Assembly: GCA_007125455.1 (NCBI GenBank)
Contig: SLDE01000051.1
Location: 1-17,327 of the forward strand
Source: Ectothiorhodospiraceae bacterium
Lineage (GTDB): Bacteria; Pseudomonadota; Gammaproteobacteria; Thiohalomonadales; Thiohalomonadaceae
Direction: 5' to 3'
DNA length: 17,327 nucleotides
Position numbers and translations under genes: made by a program. How positions within the stretch are numbered: position 1 is the stretch's first letter; each line of letters starts with the position of its first letter. Shown here piece after piece: positions 1 to 7,648 of the stretch. The notes beneath the pieces were generated by a model. That model saw only the letters and a program-made list of their open reading frames with translations. It was not told the DNA's origin and did not search any database.

Positions 1-1199
1 ACGCTGATCAGATCCCGATTCTTCTGAAAATTGGAGTAGATCCGCTTGAGTTTGCGTGCCGCCTGCTGGTGATCCGGATCGGTGATCTGGTTCATCGCCC
101 GGCTGATGGAGGCCTCGATGTCGATAGCGGGAAAGTGCCCCTCCTCCACCAGTCGCCGCGACAGCACCACATGGCCATCGAGGATGGCGCGGGCCGAGTC
201 GGCGATGGGGTCCTGCTGGTCGTCCCCTTCGGTAAGCACGGTATAAAAGGCCGTGATCGATCCGCCCCCCTCATCGCCATTCCCGGCCCGCTCCACCAGG
301 GCTGGCAACTTGGCGAAGACCGAGGCGGGATAGCCCTTGGTGGCTGGCGGCTCACCGATGGCCAGCGCCAACTCACGCTGCGCCATGGCGTAGCGGGTGA
401 GGGAATCCATCAACAGCAGCACATCCTTGCCCTGATCACGAAAATATTCGGCGATGCTGGTGGCCATCGAAGCGCCGTGTAGACGCATCACCGGGGTATT
501 ATCGGCAGGGGCGGCGACCACCACCGCACGGGCCATGCCTTCCTTGCCGAGGATTTGATCGATGAACTCCTTTACCTCACGGCCACGCTCGCCGATCAGC
601 CCCACGACGATCACATCGGCGGTGGTAAAGCGGGTCATCATTCCCAACAACACACTCTTTCCCACCCCACTGCCTGCGAACAGCCCCATGCGCTGGCCAC
701 GGCCCACGCTGAGCATACTGTTGATCGCCCGCACCCCCACATCCAGTGGTTCATGGATGGGCTTGCGCGCCATGGGGTTGATGAAGTGGCCTGTGAGAGG
801 CATGCGTTTGCGAGTGCCCAGCGGCCCCTTGCCGTCAAGGGGGTTGCCAGCGCCATCGATCACGCGGCCCAGCAATTGATCGCCCACCGGGGCATCGTAG
901 ACACGACCGGTGGGGATCACCCGCGAATGGGGGCCGATGCCGCGTACATCGCCGGTGGGCATCAGGTAGAGATGTTCACCACCGAAGCCGACCACCTCGG
1001 CCTCGATGGTGGTGCCGTTGGTATTTTCGATCACACAGCGCGAGCCGATATTGGCCTGGATCCCCTCGGCCTCCAGGGTCAGCCCGACCATGCGGGTGAT
1101 GCGCCCCTCGACGGTGAGGCGCATCGGCTCATCCAGCGCCTCGCGCGCCTGGGCCAGACGCTGTCGCCAGCGCTCGCTTACCGCCTGCTCAGCCGGCAT
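1..1199 (-). CDS. fliI: Flagellum-specific export ATPase FliI (3' end cut by window)
   Basis: FliI is the cytoplasmic ATPase of the flagellar type III export apparatus. It forms a hexamer under the export gate and helps deliver rod, hook and filament subunits. The reading frame opens at ATG 1199 (MPAEQAVSERW) and stays open to the window edge, giving 399 complete codons; the family is about 440-460 residues, so the C-terminal tail is missing. The Walker A motif AGSGVGKS lies at residues 175-182, followed by the conserved GLIGERGREV segment and, further on, LLLMDSLTRYA, the Walker B and catalytic region of F1-type ATPases. The start lies 11 bases inside the end of fliH and is preceded by AGGA, so translational coupling is likely. 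The family assignment is secure; the exact end is not visible. Confidence 0.96.
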   Translation of the reverse strand, partial: MPAEQAVSERWRQRLAQAREALDEPMRLTVEGRITRMVGLTLEAEGIQANIGSRCVIENTNGTTIEAEVVGFGGEHLYLMPTGDVRGIGPHSRVIPTGRVYDAPVGDQLLGRVIDGAGNPLDGKGPLGTRKRMPLTGHFINPMARKPIHEPLDVGVRAINSMLSVGRGQRMGLFAGSGVGKSVLLGMMTRFTTADVIVVGLIGERGREVKEFIDQILGKEGMARAVVVAAPADNTPVMRLHGASMATSIAEYFRDQGKDVLLLMDSLTRYAMAQRELALAIGEPPATKGYPASVFAKLPALVERAGNGDEGGGSITAFYTVLTEGDDQQDPIADSARAILDGHVVLSRRLVEEGHFPAIDIEASISRAMNQITDPDHQQAARKLKRIYSNFQKNRDLIS

Positions 1200-1932
1200 C
1201 GTCCTGCGCCTCTGGCGCTTGCGCCGCGTCCTCATCGGGGCTCTCGCCCAGCAAGGCCTCGATAACCGTATCCAGGCGTTTTTCCACCGTGGCGTCGATA
1301 CGGGAGGTCTGGCTCTCTATCCGGCAGCCACCTCGGCTGATCCCCTTGTCTTCGAGGATCTTCCAGGGGCGCTCCTCGTCCTCATCACTGACAAAGGTAT
1401 CGCGCACCAGCTCGGCATCATCGGGATGGAGGCTGATGCGCACCTGGCGCGCTGCGGTGGGCAGCTCGGCCATGGCCTCACGGATCACCGCGAGGATGTG
1501 TTGCGGGTCCTGTTCGATCTCGCGGCGGATCACCTGACGCGCCACCGCCAGCGCCAAGGCCAGCAACTCTTCCTCGACCGCTTCATTGACCTGCTCCAGG
1601 GGGCTGTTGAGGGCCTTGATGACCTTTTCCAGCCGACGCACCGCATCGTCGATCTGCTTTTTGCCGGCCGCCAGGCCAGCCTTTTCACCCTTGGCCAAGC
1701 CCTTGGCATACCCCTCCTTGCGTGCATCCTCCTCGATAGCGGCCAGTTGCTCGGCTGTCAGTGGCTGGACCTCTTCGACCTCAACCTCTTCTACCCTGGA
1801 CTGCTTTGCCTTGTCCTTGTTCTTCTCCTTCTCACGCGCCTTGGCCTGTACGCTCTGGTCGCCCATATGGGGCAGTTCCCAGCGTTCAAAGGCGGTCAGG
1901 TTCTCGCCGTCGATGAGTTTAGACGAATTCAT
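1189..1932 (-). CDS. fliH: Flagellar assembly protein FliH, regulator of FliI
   Basis: FliH is the stator-like partner of FliI: a dimer binds the ATPase, restrains its activity and docks it at the C-ring and export gate. The likely start is ATG 1932 (MNSSKLIDGENL), giving 247 residues. The frame stays open farther upstream, but that extension is Arg/Trp-rich and lies wholly inside fliG, so I excluded it. A Trp at residue 18 may correspond to the N-terminal Trp residues that FliH uses for docking. A charged Lys/Glu stretch (about 30-55) is followed by glycines at exact four-residue spacing (G74, G78, G82, G86, G90), the GxxxG helix repeat known in FliH. The C-terminal half resembles F-type ATPase stator subunits. 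The gene overlaps fliG by 14 bases and fliI by 11. Confidence 0.93.
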   Translation of the reverse strand: MNSSKLIDGENLTAFERWELPHMGDQSVQAKAREKEKNKDKAKQSRVEEVEVEEVQPLTAEQLAAIEEDARKEGYAKGLAKGEKAGLAAGKKQIDDAVRRLEKVIKALNSPLEQVNEAVEEELLALALAVARQVIRREIEQDPQHILAVIREAMAELPTAARQVRISLHPDDAELVRDTFVSDEDEERPWKILEDKGISRGGCRIESQTSRIDATVEKRLDTVIEALLGESPDEDAAQAPEAQDDAG

Positions 1933-2932
1933 CGCCACCACCGCCCAACGAGATATCGCCGGCCTCGGCCATACGACGGGCGATCGCCAGGATCTCCTTC
2001 TGCGCCGCCTCCACATCGCTCAGGCGTACCGGACCCTTGGCCTCCAGATCATCACGCAGCATCTCCGAGGCACGCTTGGACATGTTCTTGAAGATCTTCT
2101 CCTTGAGGGCATCGTCGGCCCCCTTGAGGGCGGTGATCAGGCTGTCGGAGGAGATCTCGCGCAACAGGGCCTGGATACTGCGATCGTCCAGGTCGACCAG
2201 GTTGTCGAAGACGAACATCAGATCCTCGATGGTCTCGCCCATCTCGCTGTCATACTCCTTAACCCGCTCCATGATCTTCGCCTCGATGGCGCTATCCATG
2301 AAGTTGAGGATATTGGCGGCGGTCTTGGTCCCCCCCACGCTGGAGGATTTGATCGAGGAAGAAGTCCCCTCAAACTGTTTCTCCAGGATAGCGTCCAATT
2401 CCTGCAGGGCATTGGGCTGGATCCCATCGAGGCTGGCGATACGCATCAGCACATCGGCACGCATGTTTTCCGGCAGCAGGGAGAGCACATCGGCGGCCTG
2501 GTCGCTGTCCAGATAGGAAAGCACAATGGCAATGATCTGTGGGTGTTCGTGGCGCACGATCTCGGCGATGGCGCGGGGGTCCATCCACTTGAGCGCCTCC
2601 AGCCCCTTGGAGGTGCGCCCGATCAAGATACGATCGATCAACTGCCCGGCCTTGTCACCGCCCAGGGCATTGGTCATCACGTTACGCAGGTAGTCTTCAT
2701 TGCCGGTACCCAGCGCGGTGTGGGTACCCAGCGTCTCGGCGAAGTCGCTCACTACCTTGTTGACCTGATCGCGAGTGACGTTGCCGATCCCGGCCATCGC
2801 CTCACCGACCTTCTGCACCTCCTTGGGCCCCATATGCTTCATCACCTCGGCGGCCTCAGTCTCGCCCAGGCTCATCATCAGGATCGCCGCCTGCTCGGCC
2901 CCGCTCAGTCCAGGTTTTGCTGACTCAGCCAT
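1919..2932 (-). CDS. fliG: Flagellar motor switch protein FliG
   Basis: FliG is the rotor protein on the cytoplasmic face of the MS ring. It binds FliF through its N-terminal domain, FliM through the middle and C-terminal domains, and the stator through charged C-terminal residues. The protein is 337 residues, the normal length. The EHPQ motif is at 129-132, a Gly-Gly hinge at 200-201 and the MFVF segment at 239-242. The charged torque residues align with E. coli K264, R281, D288, D289 and R297 as K270, R287, D294, D295 and R303, a constant offset of six. The start overlaps the fliF stop by one base (TAATG), which implies coupled translation of the two rotor proteins. Every expected functional residue is present. 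Confidence 0.98.
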   Translation of the reverse strand: MAESAKPGLSGAEQAAILMMSLGETEAAEVMKHMGPKEVQKVGEAMAGIGNVTRDQVNKVVSDFAETLGTHTALGTGNEDYLRNVMTNALGGDKAGQLIDRILIGRTSKGLEALKWMDPRAIAEIVRHEHPQIIAIVLSYLDSDQAADVLSLLPENMRADVLMRIASLDGIQPNALQELDAILEKQFEGTSSSIKSSSVGGTKTAANILNFMDSAIEAKIMERVKEYDSEMGETIEDLMFVFDNLVDLDDRSIQALLREISSDSLITALKGADDALKEKIFKNMSKRASEMLRDDLEAKGPVRLSDVEAAQKEILAIARRMAEAGDISLGGGGDEFV

Positions 2933-4611
2933 TATTTATCATCCGAAATCCAGTTACGCATCACTTGGGCGACCAACTTGGGATCCTGCTTGACCACATC
3001 ACGTACCATATCGATATTCTCTTCGTAGGCGCCCGGCCCCGGCAACTTGACCACCGCATCCCTGTCATTCTTGCCATCGTGGCCCAGGCTGAGTCGATCT
3101 TCACCGCCATCGCCCCCCTCCAGGCCAGGCAGTTCGCCAGCCTCCCCGCCGTCGCTGCCACCATCAGAACCCTTGCTGGCGGCCACCAGGTTGCGCATCA
3201 TCGGGCGCAACACGGCGAAGACCAACACCAAGCCAAGGATCAATGCCCCAAGAACCTTACCCAAATCCAGCGCCCAGGCTTGCTCCCACACGGGGACGGG
3301 CGGGATCTCTTCGATCGCGTCGATCTCACTGAACGGGGCACTGACCACGTTAACGGTGTCCCCACGCATTGCATTATAGCCCACGGCGTCACGCACCAGC
3401 GCGGTCAGGCGATCCAGTTCTTCCTGGGTGCGTGGCTGCGCAACCCGCTCCCCCTCCTCATTGGTCACCATCGGATCACGCACCACCACCGCAATGGAGA
3501 GTCGGCGCAGCTGCCCACCGGCCATACGGGTGTGGCTAATGGTGCGATCCAGCTCGTAGTTTGAGGTGGAGTGGCGACGGCTATTGGTGGGCTGACCGGC
3601 AGCCCCCTCACCATTTTCCGCCCCAGCCACCTCGGGGGCAACCCCTTGTCCTGGCGGCTGGTTGACCAGCGCCCCCGGCACACCTTGTAGTGCATTGGCC
3701 AGGCTCTGCTCCTCGCTAACCTCTTGGCTGCGTAGGGCAGGCAGGTCGGGATTAAAGGTCTCGGAGGTCTGTTCGGTCACCGAGAAGTCCAAATCGGCCG
3801 ATACCTGGGCGCGCACCCCATTACGCCCGATCAGCGGCATCAGGATATCCTCGATCCGGCTGATGTAGCTGTTCTCCAGGGTGCGCACATGCTCGAACTG
3901 GCTTTGGTTGAGGGCGCTTTGCGTGTCGCGTTTACGAGTGGAAAGCAGGCGGCCCGCTTCATCCACCACGGTGACACGCTCAGGCTCCAGGTTGGGGATG
4001 CTGGAGGCGACCAGGTGGCGTATCGCCGACACCTGACCATCTTCCAGCCGCCGCCCTGGATAGAGACGTACCAATACCGAGGCACTGGGCTCCTGCCGCT
4101 GGCGCACAAACACCGACTGCTGCGGGATCGCCAGGTGGACGCGGGAGGTCTGCACACTGCCGATACTTGTGATTGAACGGGAAAGCTCCATCTCCAGCGC
4201 GTGCTGATAGCGGGCCGACTCCATGAACTGGCTGGTGCCAAACTCCTGTTTCTCCTGCAGCATCTCCAGCCCCTGGCCACTGCTGCGCGGCAGCCCCTCG
4301 GCGGCAAGCTCCAGGCGGGCGTCGTGTACCCGCGAACTGGGCACCATAATCGCCCCGGTACGCTGATCCAGACGGTAGTTGATACCGCGCTGGTCCAGCG
4401 CCGTGACGATCTCTGCCGCCTCCTTGTCCCCCATACTGCCAAACAGCATGGTGTAGGAGGGGGTCCACGACCACAACACCAGCGCCACCCCCAGGGCAGC
4501 CACCGCCGCAAAGCCAAACAGCACCCCCAGCTGGCGAAAGGCCGGCAGGCGGATAAAGCCCTCGGTAAAGGCGCTGATGGGTGAGAGTGATTGTGACTTT
4601 GCCATTTCCAT
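2932..4611 (-). CDS. fliF: Flagellar MS-ring protein FliF
   Basis: FliF builds the MS ring in the inner membrane, the base on which the rotor, rod and export gate are assembled. The 559-residue protein has the usual architecture: a short cytoplasmic N-terminus, a first membrane helix at about 28-47, periplasmic ring-building domains, a second membrane helix at about 450-468, and a cytoplasmic tail whose last 30 or so residues form the FliG-binding segment. A Gly/Asp-rich linker of about 30 residues joins the second helix to that segment. Two start codons are possible, ATG 4611 (MEMAKS) and ATG 4605 (MAKS); neither has a strong ribosome site, and I give the longer. It follows fliE after 49 bases and overlaps fliG by one. 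Confidence 0.97.
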   Translation of the reverse strand: MEMAKSQSLSPISAFTEGFIRLPAFRQLGVLFGFAAVAALGVALVLWSWTPSYTMLFGSMGDKEAAEIVTALDQRGINYRLDQRTGAIMVPSSRVHDARLELAAEGLPRSSGQGLEMLQEKQEFGTSQFMESARYQHALEMELSRSITSIGSVQTSRVHLAIPQQSVFVRQRQEPSASVLVRLYPGRRLEDGQVSAIRHLVASSIPNLEPERVTVVDEAGRLLSTRKRDTQSALNQSQFEHVRTLENSYISRIEDILMPLIGRNGVRAQVSADLDFSVTEQTSETFNPDLPALRSQEVSEEQSLANALQGVPGALVNQPPGQGVAPEVAGAENGEGAAGQPTNSRRHSTSNYELDRTISHTRMAGGQLRRLSIAVVVRDPMVTNEEGERVAQPRTQEELDRLTALVRDAVGYNAMRGDTVNVVSAPFSEIDAIEEIPPVPVWEQAWALDLGKVLGALILGLVLVFAVLRPMMRNLVAASKGSDGGSDGGEAGELPGLEGGDGGEDRLSLGHDGKNDRDAVVKLPGPGAYEENIDMVRDVVKQDPKLVAQVMRNWISDDK

Positions 4612-4649
4612 GATCGTATGACCGTGTTGGAGTTTCTAAAGGGCGTCGG

Positions 4650-4670
4650 CTAGACCTGCTCTAGACCTGC
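4650..4670. repeat. 10-bp tandem duplication across the fliE stop codon
   Basis: The decamer CTAGACCTGC occurs at 4650-4659 and again at 4661-4670, separated by one base. On the minus strand the first copy ends exactly with the fliE TAG stop and the second follows in the short fliE-fliF gap. It looks like a small slippage or duplication event. No function is evident. Confidence 0.8.
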
Positions 4671-4999
4671 ATGCGCATGATTTCCTGGTAGGCCTCTACC
4701 ACCTTGTTGCGCACCTGCACCATGCCTTCGAAGGCGATCCCCGCCTTATTACCGGCCAGCATCACCTCGGGCAGGCTGACATTGGGATCCCCCATCTCGA
4801 AGGACTCACGCATGCTGTTTGAGGTCTGCTGCAGCTCGTTTACCTGGTTGATCGACTGAGTCAGTAGTGACGAGAAATTGTCACCCGCACCGCCAGCCTC
4901 CGCCGGCCCGCTGGGCACAGCCGTGGTCGCACCGGCACCCGCCTGGGCTGCGGCGCTGCGTAGCTGCATAAGTAATTGATTTGTATCGATGCTATTCAT
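4661..4999 (-). CDS. fliE: Flagellar hook-basal body protein FliE
   Basis: FliE is the small protein joining the MS ring to the proximal rod and is the first substrate of the flagellar export apparatus. The start is set by GGAGG at 5005-5009, five bases before ATG 4999 (MNSIDTN). An upstream in-frame GTG at 5011 overlaps that site and is unlikely. The product is 112 residues, close to the usual 100-110. The N-terminal half is Ala/Gly/Pro-rich; the conserved part is the C-terminal helix pair with FEMGDPNVSLPEVMLAG and a VRNKVVEAYQEIMRM ending. It is the first gene of the fliEFGHI run, about 40 bases downstream of the transcription start implied by a sigma54-type promoter. A 10-base repeat crosses its stop codon. 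Confidence 0.96.
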   Translation of the reverse strand: MNSIDTNQLLMQLRSAAAQAGAGATTAVPSGPAEAGGAGDNFSSLLTQSINQVNELQQTSNSMRESFEMGDPNVSLPEVMLAGNKAGIAFEGMVQVRNKVVEAYQEIMRMQV

Positions 5000-5018
5000 G
5001 CTTACCTCCACAGGGGTG

Positions 5019-5036
5019 CTGTCTGTTTAATGACAG
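5019..5036. repeat. Inverted repeat in the fliE leader
   Basis: CTGTC (5019-5023) and GACAG (5032-5036) are perfect inverted arms around an 8-base AT-rich spacer. They lie just downstream of the transcription start expected from the sigma54-type element at 5049-5065. FlrC of Vibrio cholerae is known to bind downstream of some promoters it activates, so this may be an FlrC site or an mRNA hairpin. That role is inference from position and symmetry only. Confidence 0.4.
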
Positions 5037-5048
5037 TTACAGAGGGTT

Positions 5049-5065
5049 ATGCATAAATCAGGCCA
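5049..5065 (-). promoter_or_regulatory. Sigma54 (-24/-12) promoter for fliEFGHI
   Basis: On the minus strand the sequence is TGGCCTGATTTATGCAT. It has the invariant GG and GC exactly 10 bases apart and close agreement with TGGCACG-N4-TTGCW. Transcription would start near 5039, leaving a leader of about 40 bases before the fliE start. RpoN-dependent expression of fliE operons under FlrC/FleR is established in Vibrio and Pseudomonas, and flrC lies directly upstream here. Confidence 0.7.
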
Positions 5066-5068
5066 GAT

Positions 5069-5120
5069 TAGTGGGGAGTGGGCGGCGCTTCTCCCGGGAT
5101 ACAGCCCTCCCTACCCACTA
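5069..5120 (-). repeat. Imperfect long inverted repeat at the end of flrC
   Basis: TAGTGGG at 5069-5075 and CCCACTA at 5114-5120 form perfect outer arms, and further imperfect G/C pairing continues inward around a TCCCGGGA palindrome at 5092-5099. The structure includes the flrC stop codon (5118-5120) and ends just upstream of the fliE -24 box. No T-run follows, so a classical intrinsic terminator is not supported. It may shield the fliE promoter from flrC read-through or stabilise the 3' end of the flrBC message. Confidence 0.4.
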
Positions 5121-6488
5121 AGCAGAGATGGAATACCCTGCCTCACGCAGCTGGGCCAATTTATAGCGCAAGGTGCGCGGGCTGATCCCCAGCCGTTCCG
5201 CGGCGGCCTGGCGGCTACCGGCCTTAAGGGCGTCCATGATGATCTGATACTCACGCTGCTTGAGGTCATCACTCAGCACCCCATTGGCCGCCGCCATAGG
5301 CTCGGTTTCGGTCTCGGCCAGGGTGGCCGGAACCATCGCCGGGGCGGCTGTTGCGCTAAGCGGGGCACTGTGCTCAAAGTGCAGCGCATCGGCATTGATC
5401 CCCGCCTCACTGGCCAGGATCAGGGCCCGCTGCATCATATTGTCCAGCTCGCGAACATTCCCTGGCCATTGATGGTGGTGAAGTTGTTCGGCTGCATCGT
5501 CGAGGATCGCCGGGGCGGGCAGGCCGGACTGCGCCGCCGCCTGCTCCAGACAGAGCTGGGCCAGGGGCAGGATGTCCGCCGGGCGCTCACGCAAGGGCGG
5601 CAGGTGCAAGGGAAAGACATTCAGGCGGTAATACAGGTCTTCACGAAAACGCCCCGCTTGCACCTCGCTACGCATGTCGCGGTTGGAGGTGGCCAGTACG
5701 CGCACATCCAGGTCGATCACCTTGCCGCCGCCCAGCCGCTCCAGTTCCCGCTCCTGCAACACACGCAGCAGCTTGGCCTGTAGCCCCAGATCCATCTCGG
5801 AGATCTCATCCAGCAACAGGGTGCCGCCCTGGGCCTGTTCAAACTTGCCTATGCTCGACTTGTAGGCACCGGTAAAGGCCCCCTTCTCATAGCCGAACAG
5901 GGTCGCCTCGAGCATGTTCTCCGGGATCGCGGCGCAGTTGATCGCCACAAAAGGCCCCTCGCCACGGCTGGAGTGGTTGTGAATAAAGCGTGCCAGCACC
6001 TCTTTACCACTACCACTCTCGCCGGTGATCATCACCGTGGCATTACTCTGCGCCACCTTGGCGGCCAGTTGCAGCAGGCGCTTGCTCAGCTCGTCCTCGG
6101 CGATGGGTTCACCGCTGTAGAATTGGGGGCTGGCGGCATAGCGCGACACGGTGCTGATCAACACATCGGCCTCAAAGGGCTTGACCAGATAATCCAAGGC
6201 GCCATCGCGCATCGCCTGTACCGCCTTTTCCACCGCCGCATAGGCGGTCATCAGCAACACCGGCAATTCGGACTGATCTGCTTTGATCGCCCGCAGCAAG
6301 GCGTGACCATCCATCCCCTGCATGTGCACATCGCTGAGCACCAGCTGGTAGTTTTGCTCGGCGATCATCGACAGTGCCTCGCGCCCATTATGGGCCACAT
6401 CGGCCTGGAAACCGCCGGCCAGCAAGGTATCTTGCAGGGCCTCGGCCAGGGGGGCGTCGTCATCGACGATCAGGATATGCTGGTTCAT
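5118..6488 (-). CDS. flrC: Sigma54-dependent flagellar response regulator FlrC (FleR)
   Basis: FlrC is the response regulator of the FlrB/FlrC pair. When phosphorylated it activates RpoN-dependent flagellar operons such as basal-body, hook and flagellin genes. The 456 residues hold a receiver domain with acidic pocket D9-D11, phospho-acceptor D53, T81 and K103. An AAA+ domain follows, with Walker A GESGSGKE at 156-163, the sigma54-contact loop GAFTGA at 203-208 and Walker B ending D227-E228. A Fis-type helix-turn-helix lies at the C-terminus (about 415-456), so all expected catalytic residues are present. ATG 6488 is preceded by GAGG and lies 12 bases after the flrB stop, so flrB and flrC form one operon. 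An Ala/Pro/Thr/Glu-rich linker separates the AAA+ and DNA-binding parts. Confidence 0.95.
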   Translation of the reverse strand: MNQHILIVDDDAPLAEALQDTLLAGGFQADVAHNGREALSMIAEQNYQLVLSDVHMQGMDGHALLRAIKADQSELPVLLMTAYAAVEKAVQAMRDGALDYLVKPFEADVLISTVSRYAASPQFYSGEPIAEDELSKRLLQLAAKVAQSNATVMITGESGSGKEVLARFIHNHSSRGEGPFVAINCAAIPENMLEATLFGYEKGAFTGAYKSSIGKFEQAQGGTLLLDEISEMDLGLQAKLLRVLQERELERLGGGKVIDLDVRVLATSNRDMRSEVQAGRFREDLYYRLNVFPLHLPPLRERPADILPLAQLCLEQAAAQSGLPAPAILDDAAEQLHHHQWPGNVRELDNMMQRALILASEAGINADALHFEHSAPLSATAAPAMVPATLAETETEPMAAANGVLSDDLKQREYQIIMDALKAGSRQAAAERLGISPRTLRYKLAQLREAGYSISA

Positions 6489-6500
6489 GGATTAACCTCG

Positions 6501-7526
6501 TTACTGTTTACAGGGCAGACGCAGGCAGAAACAACTCCCCTGCCCCGGCTGTGATGCCACTTCCGCCTCGCCGCCGAAGGAGCGGGCGATGGCACGCACC
6601 ACCGCCAACCCCAGGCCCGTGCCCGAAGAGCGACCACTCACAAACGGGGCGAAGATCGCCTCGTGGCGCTCCGGCGCGATGCCGGGGCCGTTGTCCTGGA
6701 TACACAGGCGTACCTCGCCCGCCGCCTCCTGCGCGCTGAGCCGGATGTGGCCGTCAGGCTGCCCGAGCAGGGCCTGCTCGGCATTGTTCAGCAGGTTCTG
6801 CAGTGCGCTTTTGAGCAGGGTACGGTTGGCCATCACCCGACAGGAAGAGAGCGGCTCCTGGTAGTCGAGCACGATCCCCTTCTCCGCCAGTGCCGACTGC
6901 ATCTCCTGCTCTAGCTCCAGGATCAACTGCGCCGCTGGCATCGCCTCCAGGTTGCCCTGGCCGCTGTTCACAAACAGCAGCATGTCGGTGATCAGGCGCT
7001 CCAGCCCGCGCAGGCTGGTCATCGCCTTGCCTACCAGGTGCTCACGGCGTGCCGCGTCGGGCTGGGCCGACTTGAGTTGTGAGACATAGAGCATCGCCGA
7101 GGAGAGCGGGGTACGGATCTGATGGGCCAGGCTGGCTGCCATGCGTCCCATGTCGGCCAGGCGGTGCTGGTGATTGAGGCGCTGCTGGAGTTGATGGGAC
7201 TCGGTCACGTCATGGAACATCAATACCTGGCCGCGCAGATTGGCCAGCGGACGGGTGGAAAGGGTCACCAGACGACCATTGTGCAATTGCAAGGCATCGG
7301 GCAGATCCGGTCGAGGGACAAACAGGCGTCCGGTCAGCTCGCGCCACAGCTCCCCCTGCAAGGGCATCGCCAGCAACTCATCGGCAGCCGGATTGCATTG
7401 CTGGATACGGCCATCACCACCCACCAGCAACACCGCCGCTGGCAGGGCCTCCAGTAGCTCATCTACCGGGGTGATATCCTGTGGTGGCGATGGTTCGATG
7501 CTAGGCATACGCTGGGCCAGACTCAT
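6501..7526 (-). CDS. flrB: Flagellar sensor histidine kinase FlrB (FleS)
   Basis: FlrB is the cytoplasmic kinase that phosphorylates FlrC. The 341-residue protein has no membrane helix. A PAS-like domain covers about 20-110. The phospho-acceptor box SLAHQIRTPL places the active histidine at 135. The ATP-binding domain shows an N box around N244-A252 (NLLNNAEQA), DNGPGI at 278-283 and GTGLGL at 302-307. A soluble PAS kinase next to an FlrC-type regulator identifies it as FlrB/FleS rather than NtrB. ATG 7526 has GGAG eight bases upstream, and a strong sigma54-type promoter lies at 7562-7578. Its input signal cannot be read from the sequence; in relatives it is thought to sense completion of early basal-body assembly. 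Confidence 0.94.
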   Translation of the reverse strand: MSLAQRMPSIEPSPPQDITPVDELLEALPAAVLLVGGDGRIQQCNPAADELLAMPLQGELWRELTGRLFVPRPDLPDALQLHNGRLVTLSTRPLANLRGQVLMFHDVTESHQLQQRLNHQHRLADMGRMAASLAHQIRTPLSSAMLYVSQLKSAQPDAARREHLVGKAMTSLRGLERLITDMLLFVNSGQGNLEAMPAAQLILELEQEMQSALAEKGIVLDYQEPLSSCRVMANRTLLKSALQNLLNNAEQALLGQPDGHIRLSAQEAAGEVRLCIQDNGPGIAPERHEAIFAPFVSGRSSGTGLGLAVVRAIARSFGGEAEVASQPGQGSCFCLRLPCKQ

Positions 7527-7561
7527 GGGTTTGCTCCGTGGTTAGCGCTATACCAACCTCG

Positions 7562-7578
7562 AAGCAAAAGCCGTGCCC
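7562..7578 (-). promoter_or_regulatory. Sigma54 (-24/-12) promoter for flrBC
   Basis: On the minus strand the sequence is GGGCACGGCTTTTGCTT, a near-perfect match to TGGCACG-N4-TTGCW with GG and GC 10 bases apart. Transcription would begin near 7552, about 26 bases before the flrB start, with GGAG between. In Vibrio and Pseudomonas flrBC/fleSR is activated by FlrA/FleQ with RpoN; flrA is the gene directly upstream here. Confidence 0.85.
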
Positions 7579-7586
7579 AACAGCGG

Positions 7587-7614
7587 ATAGAAACAAATTA
7601 ACGAATGGAAACAA
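7587..7614. repeat. Direct repeats upstream of the flrBC promoter
   Basis: ATAGAAACAA (7587-7596) and ATGGAAACAA (7605-7614) match at 9 of 10 positions and start 18 bases apart. They lie about 35-62 bases upstream of the expected start of flrBC transcription, in an AT-rich patch. They could be binding sites for FlrA, the expected activator of this promoter. That is inference; they do not closely match the published FleQ box. Confidence 0.4.
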
Positions 7615-7620
7615 TCACCT

Positions 7621-7648
7621 AGAAAACCAAGCTGCCGGGTGGCTTGGT
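7621..7648 (-). terminator. Hairpin terminator candidate after flrA
   Basis: On the minus strand ACCAAGC (7648-7642) pairs with GCTTGGT (7632-7626) around a 9-base loop, followed by TTTCT. It is a 7-bp stem with a short T-run, 68 bases downstream of the flrA stop and upstream of the flrBC promoter. It would separate flrA from flrBC. The T-run is short, so termination may be partial. Confidence 0.5.

Noticed and set aside
1933..2016. N-terminal extension of FliH (MWRRRRRRSW...)
   Set aside because: It lies inside fliG, is unlike any FliH N-terminus, and ATG 1932 gives the expected start and a typical short overlap.
1586..2923. 445-codon open frame on the plus strand opposite fliG and fliH (and similar long frames at 555-1265 and 1006-2091)
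   Set aside because: They lie antisense to clear flagellar genes, have low-complexity His/Leu/Arg-rich translations with no recognisable domain, and arise from high-GC codon use of the real genes.
4997..5011. GTG start for fliE at 5011 (MEVSMNS...)
   Set aside because: That codon overlaps the GGAGG that sits at ideal distance from ATG 4999.
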